Virus record (IMG/VR): IMGVR_UViG_3300045999_006266
Coordinates: 1-30,021 of that record
Source: a virus
Length of the DNA: 30,021 nucleotides
Reading direction: 5' to 3' (one strand)
Of the stretch, positions 29,862 to 30,021 are shown piece after piece (the first letter of the stretch is position 1; the number at the start of each line of letters is the position of its first letter). The notes under the pieces were generated by a model, which saw only the letters and a list, made by a program, of their open reading frames with translations, was not told the DNA's origin and did not search any database. A program made the translations under genes and the position numbers.

Positions 29862-30021
29862 GTGCCGCGCGCTAGACTCCACCTAGAGCGTGCGGTCCTC
29901 GGCGTGGTGCCTGGGACCGCGTCCTCCGATGCGCTCGGACGAAAGCGCAGGCCTGTCCAAGCCAGCCTTGCCTCTTGGGGCAGGGTCGTGTGTCTGGGGG
30001 TTCACCTACCCCGACTCTTCT
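29862..30021 (+). CDS. Possible N-terminal part of a gene cut by the window edge (partial)
   Basis: From GTG 29862, one base after the preceding stop, a frame of 53 codons stays open to the window end (starts MPRARLHLERAVLGVVPG). It has no clear ribosome binding site and its third codon positions look less GC-rich than in firm genes. Several short inverted repeats also lie here (29892-29898 with 29914-29920; 29930-29934 with 29945-29949), so a non-coding structured stretch is an equal alternative. Confidence 0.35.
   Translation, partial: MPRARLHLERAVLGVVPGTASSDALGRKRRPVQASLASWGRVVCLGVHLPRLF

Noticed and set aside
29996-30012. T arm of a tRNA or tmRNA at the window end
   Set aside because: GGGG and CCCC flank a loop containing TTCAC rather than TTCRA, and no other arms fit.
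1-30021. The window as a closed circular genome
   Set aside because: Joining the end to the start places TAG across the junction in the frame of the first partial gene, and no small terminase N-terminus lies at the end.

Overview
The window is a stretch of a GC-rich, tailed double-stranded DNA bacteriophage or prophage genome, not ordinary bacterial chromosome. It holds a near-complete virion programme, a lysis cassette, a repressor region and a phage replication module. Genes are packed tightly with ATGA, GTGA and TAATG overlaps, and GTG or TTG starts are common. The tape measure protein, tail tube, frameshifted tail chaperone pair and tail hub indicate a long, non-contractile (siphovirus-type) tail; I see no sheath or contractile baseplate genes. 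The host cannot be named from sequence alone, beyond being probably a high-GC bacterium. No tRNA, integrase, insertion sequence or CRISPR array was seen, and no stretch longer than 300 bases lacks a gene.

Layout: (1) 1-8025, packaging and head on the + strand: the tail end of a probable small terminase, large terminase, portal, a small conserved protein, scaffold, major capsid protein, head accessory and connector proteins, tail terminator-like protein and tail tube protein. (2) 8026-19252, tail: a terminator-like hairpin, a tail assembly chaperone with a canonical -1 frameshift site, tape measure, a 1088-residue protein with sialidase-type Asp boxes, tail hub, and fibre/adhesin genes including a glycine-rich adhesin. 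(3) 19274-20710, lysis: two small single-span membrane proteins and an M15 peptidase endolysin. (4) 20711-21399: a GTATAC decamer array and two small genes. (5) 21396-23315, - strand operon of five coupled genes: a hypothetical gene, an Erf-type annealing protein, a Tad2 (DUF2829) anti-Thoeris homologue, a Gp157-family protein and a small helical protein. (6) 23316-23369, divergent control region with a perfect 16-bp palindrome. (7) 23370-29860, + strand: Xre-type repressor, RusA resolvase, a run of small orphan genes, two tandem three-repeat helix-turn-helix proteins, a structured origin-like region, a PrimPol primase, a VapE-like ATPase, and GGTGTGAC repeats.

How it works together: terminase, portal, scaffold and capsid protein build and fill the head. 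The tube, chaperone, tape measure and hub build the tail, and the fibre proteins bind the host. Holin-like proteins release the M15 enzyme to the cell wall. PrimPol and VapE probably initiate replication near 27.1-29.6 kb, while Erf, RusA and Gp157 fit a recombination and early-function group. Tad2 probably blocks host Thoeris immunity. The most notable observations are the Tad2 homologue, the structured leader before PrimPol, the two short-repeat arrays, the leaderless repressor with overlapping palindrome, and the complete frameshift signal.
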